Shown here piece by piece: positions 62,653 to 64,000 of a stretch of 64,000 bases of DNA. Source of the stretch: Acholeplasmataceae bacterium. GTDB taxonomy: Bacteria > Bacillota_I > Bacilli_A > Acholeplasmatales > Acholeplasmataceae. A program made the position numbers and the translations under genes. Location of the stretch: positions 81,532 through 145,531 of the forward strand of contig JAUVXD010000004.1 in the NCBI GenBank assembly GCA_030603805.1. Direction: 5' to 3'. Under the pieces are notes generated by a model. The model searched no databases. It had not been told where the DNA came from and saw only the letters and a program-made list of their open reading frames with translations. The stretch's first letter is position 1. Each line of letters starts with the position of its first letter.

Positions 62653-63852
62653 TTATTGTTGTTGCTGATAGATTGAAATTTTTTCCTGCTTGACGCCTGT
62701 ATGTTGTTCAACAATGACTCTAACTAGTAAATCATTTATATATTCAACCACATATTCTATTTCTGTATCAGGTGGTAAATGGTCATTTCCGATGCCTGAA
62801 TCATTGGTTAAAAAGACGTAAGACCCACCTGTATAAAGTGCCTGATGTCTAAGTAAAAACTCTAAGTATCTGTCAACACCTGATGAAGCCACCGGAATCA
62901 TACGAATCCCCTTGGCTGCAGCTTCATGAACTGCAGAAAGATAAACTGACATTTTTTGAGCATTATCATGAGGCGGAGCATCTAAAATATGGATGATAAT
63001 TTTAGTAGAATTTGATGAACTCCAGTTTTTGTGGACGGCTTCATCTAAAGCACGATCGACTGCTTCTGGCCAGTCGCCGCCACCTTGAGCATTTTGATTG
63101 GCTAAGTTTTGCTTTTGAAGTGCAATATTTTCAGTGAAATCAAAATACCTGGTGACATAGGTATCGCCTATGTCCCGATAAAAAAGGAGAGCAAGTTTGA
63201 TTGTAGCCTCTGGAAGTGCTTGTTTAATTCTTGAAATAACATCATCAACTTCTGCTTTTATATAGGAGAGTTCATCAGACATAGAGCCTGTTGTATCAAT
63301 GACAAACATAATTTCAATTAGATTGGTTTTATCATCTAATTCATCTAAATCAATTTCAATGTTTTGATTTTCTATACTGTATGTATAAGGCAAGATTAAA
63401 GAGGTATCGCCTTTAGTTATTTTAAGTGTTGTGATGGAATCCAGTTGATTTTCCTTTGGGAATAGCAAACCAATACCGAGTGTATTGGTCATTGCTTTAA
63501 AGAGTGTATCTTGAGTATCTGATAATAACTCTAATGAGACCCCTTGAAGTGAGATTTCTTGATTTTTCACAGTGACTTTAATCATAAACCTACCATCATA
63601 ATACCCCTTAAACAAAAAACCATAAAAAGCACCATTGGATGCACCTACTTGATACGAAAACAGATTTAAAAATGCTTCATAGTTTTCAAAATCTATGAGT
63701 TCAGCTGCGGTAAGCTGTCCTGGATCAATTTCTTGATACTCGCCATCATTTAACTCAGATGGATATCTGTCATATCCAGGACCTTCCCCTGAACATGCAG
63801 TGAGCATTAGTAAAACAAAAAAGCAAATGAGTCCTATACCAATCTTTTTCAT
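62653..63852 (-). CDS. VWA-domain lipoprotein
   Basis: About 399 residues from the ATG at 63,850-63,852, which follows GGGGG; the frame extends 33 bases further without a ribosome site. Lipobox LLMLTAC-S at about 20. Residues about 25-165 are an unassigned beta-rich domain; about 178-375 a von Willebrand factor A domain with a complete MIDAS: IMFVIDTTGSMSDEL, the Thr-like site in the GGGDWPEAVDRALDEA region and ILDAPPHD. Thus it should bind a divalent metal and a protein ligand at the cell surface. The C-terminus is a Gln-rich tail. It may mediate adhesion or complex formation. Confidence 0.88.
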   Translation of the reverse strand: MKKIGIGLICFFVLLMLTACSGEGPGYDRYPSELNDGEYQEIDPGQLTAAELIDFENYEAFLNLFSYQVGASNGAFYGFLFKGYYDGRFMIKVTVKNQEISLQGVSLELLSDTQDTLFKAMTNTLGIGLLFPKENQLDSITTLKITKGDTSLILPYTYSIENQNIEIDLDELDDKTNLIEIMFVIDTTGSMSDELSYIKAEVDDVISRIKQALPEATIKLALLFYRDIGDTYVTRYFDFTENIALQKQNLANQNAQGGGDWPEAVDRALDEAVHKNWSSSNSTKIIIHILDAPPHDNAQKMSVYLSAVHEAAAKGIRMIPVASSGVDRYLEFLLRHQALYTGGSYVFLTNDSGIGNDHLPPDTEIEYVVEYINDLLVRVIVEQHTGVKQEKISIYQQQQ

Positions 63853-63960
63853 AAGTTCCCCCTTAGTTCTGTGTGGTAGTGTCAAAAATTCATTTTTTTG
63901 ACCTACTTTTTTATCTATTTCAACACTCCTTTAATCTATAAAAAAGAGTGGTCAATCCCA

Positions 63961-64000
63961 TGTTATAATGAATGTGCGAACATCACATAAAAGGAGATTA
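63961..64000 (+). promoter_or_regulatory. Promoter and ribosome site of a gene beyond the right edge
   Basis: Extended -10 TGTTATAAT (63,961-63,969) and AAGGAG (63,991-63,996) four bases before the window end point to a plus-strand gene starting just outside. The -35 region is not consensus. The interval 63,853-63,960 holds a GTCAAAAA/TTTTTTGAC inverted repeat (63,881-63,902) and nothing else I can name. Confidence 0.6.

Noticed and set aside
63881..63902. GTCAAAAA/TTTTTTGAC inverted repeat as a terminator
   Set aside because: It is purely AT-rich apart from the ends and sits upstream of the VWA gene where no transcript needs ending on that strand; could be an operator but there is no second copy.

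Overview
The window (64 kb, AT-rich) looks like chromosome from a walled-to-wall-less Firmicutes-type Mollicute, most probably an Acholeplasma or close relative. Reasons: low GC, Gram-positive-type Shine-Dalgarno sites, lipoprotein signal peptides, sigma-A type promoters, TGA used as a stop codon (standard code, unlike Mycoplasma), frequent TTG starts, and a laminaribiose-phosphorylase/beta-glucan gene set of the kind known from Acholeplasma laidlawii. The genus is inferred from gene content, not proven. No rRNA, tRNA, CRISPR, phage or IS element was recognised.

Positions 1-23,300 and 33,100-41,600 form a large beta-1,3-glucan utilisation region. On the minus strand, one transcription unit starts at 17,131 and runs off the left edge: a large GH161/GH149/GH94-type beta-glucan phosphorylase, a lipoprotein with four carbohydrate-binding modules, a 488-aa sugar-binding lipoprotein, a 1,023-aa membrane-anchored binding protein, two CUT1 permeases, an NHL/TPR/Yip1 membrane protein, a DUF5696 protein and the start of another permease. 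No ATPase is encoded, so a shared MsmX-type ATPase elsewhere is expected. Upstream, GH94, cupin, GH16 and a LacI regulator overlap or abut and form a second unit; GH30 has its own promoter. All the hydrolases and phosphorylases lack signal peptides, so the picture is import of oligoglucans followed by cytosolic hydrolysis and phosphorolysis. A second LacI paralogue at 33.4-34.4 kb lies between a minus-strand 1,600-aa modular esterase lipoprotein and a plus-strand pair (membrane-anchored GDPD-type phosphodiesterase, 1,351-aa Ig/CBM lipoprotein). Operators of the form GGAAAnCGnTTTCC occur at these promoters; at 34.45-34.63 kb three of them are spaced 106 and 53 bp apart, in helical register.

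Positions 23.3-28.3 kb hold a four-gene unit (VTT/DedA-like membrane protein, esterase, S51 peptidase, membrane protein) and groES-groEL with a consensus promoter and a CIRCE element.

Positions 41.6-64 kb are mostly ordinary chromosomal genes: paired small lipoproteins, deoxynucleoside kinase, GDPD, GNATs, NamA-type ene-reductase, VOC and DUF1801 proteins, rdgB, metallophosphoesterase, choline-kinase-like protein, CPBP protease, a cytosolic GH17 beta-glucanase, an ankyrin protein and a VWA lipoprotein. They include a cyclic-di-GMP set: an apparently active GGDEF cyclase, a CHASE4-GGDEF-EAL protein with a dead GGDEF but intact EAL, and a 995-aa protein in which both domains look dead, translationally coupled to a helical protein with a HEPN-like Rx5H motif.
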